Of a stretch of DNA of 64,000 nt, positions 62,768 to 64,000 are shown in pieces. This DNA comes from Rhodococcus triatomae. GTDB lineage: Bacteria; Actinomycetota; Actinomycetes; Mycobacteriales; Mycobacteriaceae. Each line of letters opens with the position of its first letter. Positions within the stretch are counted from its first letter, which is position 1. The stretch spans positions 3,162,001 to 3,226,000 of the forward strand of contig NZ_CP048814.1 in assembly GCF_014217785.1 (NCBI RefSeq). Reading direction: 5' to 3'. The notes beneath the pieces are model-generated. The model made no database searches, had not been told where the DNA came from, and worked only from the letters and a program-made list of their open reading frames with translations. Both the position numbers and the translations under genes were made by a program.

Positions 62768-63318
62768 AGCCGGTCGGGGAGGTGGGGTGCGAGTGCGGTG
62801 AGGATGCGTTCGGCTTCGCTGCAGGCCTGTTCGATGGTGGCGACGTATCGGTCGGGGTATCCCGATGTGGGGGAGTAGGTGACGGAGAACTGGAAGACGC
62901 CGGGTTCGATGTCCATGGTGGCGAAGCAGTTGGAGCCGACGGTGAAGTCGGCGATGGACACGTCGCGTCCGTTGATCTGGATGCGCTTCTTTTCTTCGAG
63001 GCGTTCGTCGGCCACGACGTCCTCGAAGGCTCTTCCCATGGCGGCGAAGGTGGCGCCGTAGCCGGGGTCGATGTGGGCGAAGGTGCACTCGTGTGAGATC
63101 GGGTTCTGTCGGTCGGTGCGGTCGTGCTCGAGGTCGAACCCGACCTGTGCGAGTGCGTCGAAGGAGAGGTCGTCGCAGGGGTGGTAGGTGATCGGGATCG
63201 GTGCCGCGCTGGTGGTTGTGGTGGTGGGCGAGTCGGTGTCGCTGCCGCAGGCGGTGAGTGTCGTGACGGTGAGGAGGCCGAGTGCGCCGAAGACGGCGAG
63301 GGTGCGGGGGTGGGTCAC
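62764..63318 (-). CDS. DUF3558-family lipoprotein, copy 2
   Basis: A 184-residue paralogue of the gene at 2132. Signal peptide LAVFGALGLLTVTTLTACG with lipobox TACG, Thr/Ser linker SPTTTTTSAAP, then the DUF3558 domain with the same cysteines. The last 40 codons are nearly identical to copy 1. The GTG start keeps the GTGA overlap with an upstream vestige of the 138-residue gene. The stop TAG lies in the IS481 target duplication, so the insertion left the gene intact but parted it from its downstream palindrome. Confidence 0.85.
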   Translation of the reverse strand: MTHPRTLAVFGALGLLTVTTLTACGSDTDSPTTTTTSAAPIPITYHPCDDLSFDALAQVGFDLEHDRTDRQNPISHECTFAHIDPGYGATFAAMGRAFEDVVADERLEEKKRIQINGRDVSIADFTVGSNCFATMDIEPGVFQFSVTYSPTSGYPDRYVATIEQACSEAERILTALAPHLPDRL

Positions 63319-63425
63319 TGGTTGGTTCCGATCGAGTGGTAGCCGCCGAGGTTCGCGATCCGCGGACGTTGTGTGCACCGTGCTCTCGAAGGTTCGAGGG
63401 CGCGGTGTGCAGTATGGCCGCGGAT
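63319..63425. repeat. Cassette junction: tail vestige and palindrome family A
   Basis: 63319-63350 holds the vestigial codons GGYHSIGTNQ (minus strand), which also supply the leader and weak GGA ribosome site of copy 2. 63358-63425 is a family A palindrome (ATCCGCGGAC ... GCCGCGGAT). It lies downstream of copy 3. Confidence 0.75.
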
Positions 63426-63461
63426 TCCGGGGGTAGTACGCGCCGTCGGTGTTCGCGCGGG

Positions 63462-64000
63462 CTATAGGCGGTCGGGGAGGTGGGGTGCGAGTGCGGTGAG
63501 GATGCGTTCGGCTTCACTGCAGGCCTGCTCGATGGTGGTGACGTATCGGTCGGGGTATCCAGATGTGGGGGAGTAGGTGACGGAGAACTGGAAGACGCCG
63601 GGTTCGATGTCCATGGTGGCGAAGCAGTTGGAGCCGCCGGTGAATTCGGCGATCGACACGTCGCGTCCGTTGATGGTGGTGCGGTTGTATTCGACGAGTC
63701 GTTCGTCGGCGAGGACGCTGTCGAAGGTCATTCCTCTGGCGGAGAAGGTGGCGCCGTAGCCGGGGTCGATGTGGGCGAAGGTGCACCCGTGTGAGATCGG
63801 GTTCTGTCGGTCGGTGCGGTCGTGCTCGAGGTCGAACCCGACCTGTGCGAGTGCGTCGAAGGAGAGGTCGTCGCAGGGGTGGTAGGTGATCGGGATCGGT
63901 GCCGCGCTGGTGGTTGTGGTGGTGGGCGAGTCGGTATCGGTGCCGCAGGCGGTGAGTGCGGTGACGGTGAGGAGGCCGAGTGCGCCGACGGCGGCGAGGG
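63462..64000 (-). CDS. DUF3558-family lipoprotein, copy 3 (5' end beyond window)
   Basis: About 179 residues are visible; only the first few codons lie outside. It shows the lipobox TACG, the SPTTTTTSAAPIPITYHPC region, and the same C-terminus (QACSEAERILTALAPHLPDRL) as copies 1 and 2. It differs from copy 2 mostly in the middle (SARGMTFDSVLADERLVEYNRTT). In the conserved SHECTF, Gly replaces Glu. It forms a head-to-tail array with copy 2, repeat length about 700 bp. Confidence 0.82.
   Translation of the reverse strand, partial: LAAVGALGLLTVTALTACGTDTDSPTTTTTSAAPIPITYHPCDDLSFDALAQVGFDLEHDRTDRQNPISHGCTFAHIDPGYGATFSARGMTFDSVLADERLVEYNRTTINGRDVSIAEFTGGSNCFATMDIEPGVFQFSVTYSPTSGYPDRYVTTIEQACSEAERILTALAPHLPDRL

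Noticed and set aside
61762-63096. A transposase extended by 110 residues over DUF3558 copy 2
   Set aside because: The extension is antisense of the lipoprotein gene and arises from a one-base frameshift; the family ending lies in the next frame.

Overview
The window is high-GC DNA from a mycolic-acid actinobacterium, most probably a Rhodococcus or a close relative. The basis is composition, frequent GTG starts and ATGA/GTGA gene overlaps, EspG/PPE-like and WXG-type secretion genes, an HbhA-like protein, and gene order. Stretches match the order I recall for the M. tuberculosis Rv0465c-Rv0483 neighbourhood (ramB, icl, fadB2, TetR, DUF445, XRE, hbhA, DUF2516, deoC, DUF2993, DUF2505, murB, lprQ). 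No rRNA, tRNA or clear CRISPR array was found.

Layout. 1-2.1 kb: the end of a CocE-type hydrolase, an SDR and a truncated gene relic. 2.1-5.1 kb: a minus-strand ESX-associated operon (PPE-like protein, EspG, small protein, DUF3558 lipoprotein). 5.1-16.9 kb: one long minus-strand urea operon. UrtABCDE import urea, a GntR/FCD protein probably regulates, and urea carboxylase plus allophanate hydrolase convert urea to ammonia and CO2. Related operator-like repeats lie upstream of urtA and of the carboxylase gene. 17-25.3 kb: RibD-like reductase/TetR pair, RamB, LppX-like protein, formamidase with FmdB, then isocitrate lyase and 3-hydroxybutyryl-CoA dehydrogenase (acetate and fatty-acid carbon). 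25.4-27.7 kb: a MetE homologue that has lost three of four zinc ligands.

27.9-38.9 kb: UvrA-like ABC protein, VOC proteins with an AraC regulator, alcohol dehydrogenase, the SigF/anti-sigma pair with a SigF-like promoter, a GT4 glycosyltransferase, fructosamine kinase and PPK2. 38.9-43 kb: the conserved TetR/DUF445/XRE/HbhA/DUF2516 block. 43-57.1 kb: diiron oxygenase/MerR/hydrolase operon, PurU, DeoC, LmeA-like protein, an orphan AbiEi-like protein, TetR/methyltransferase, DUF2505 pair, MurB, L,D-transpeptidase, and a TetR/DUF3533 membrane-protein pair with a clear operator.

57.1-64 kb is a genomic graveyard. It holds relics that look like Cas3-HD and Cas2, a lower-GC type VII secretion-like operon, IS3- and IS21-like scraps, a complete IS481 element with a 6-bp target duplication, and a tandem array of DUF3558 lipoprotein cassettes closely related to the gene at 2.1 kb. 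Two families of intergenic palindromes and three short tandem repeats at gene 3' ends recur through the window.
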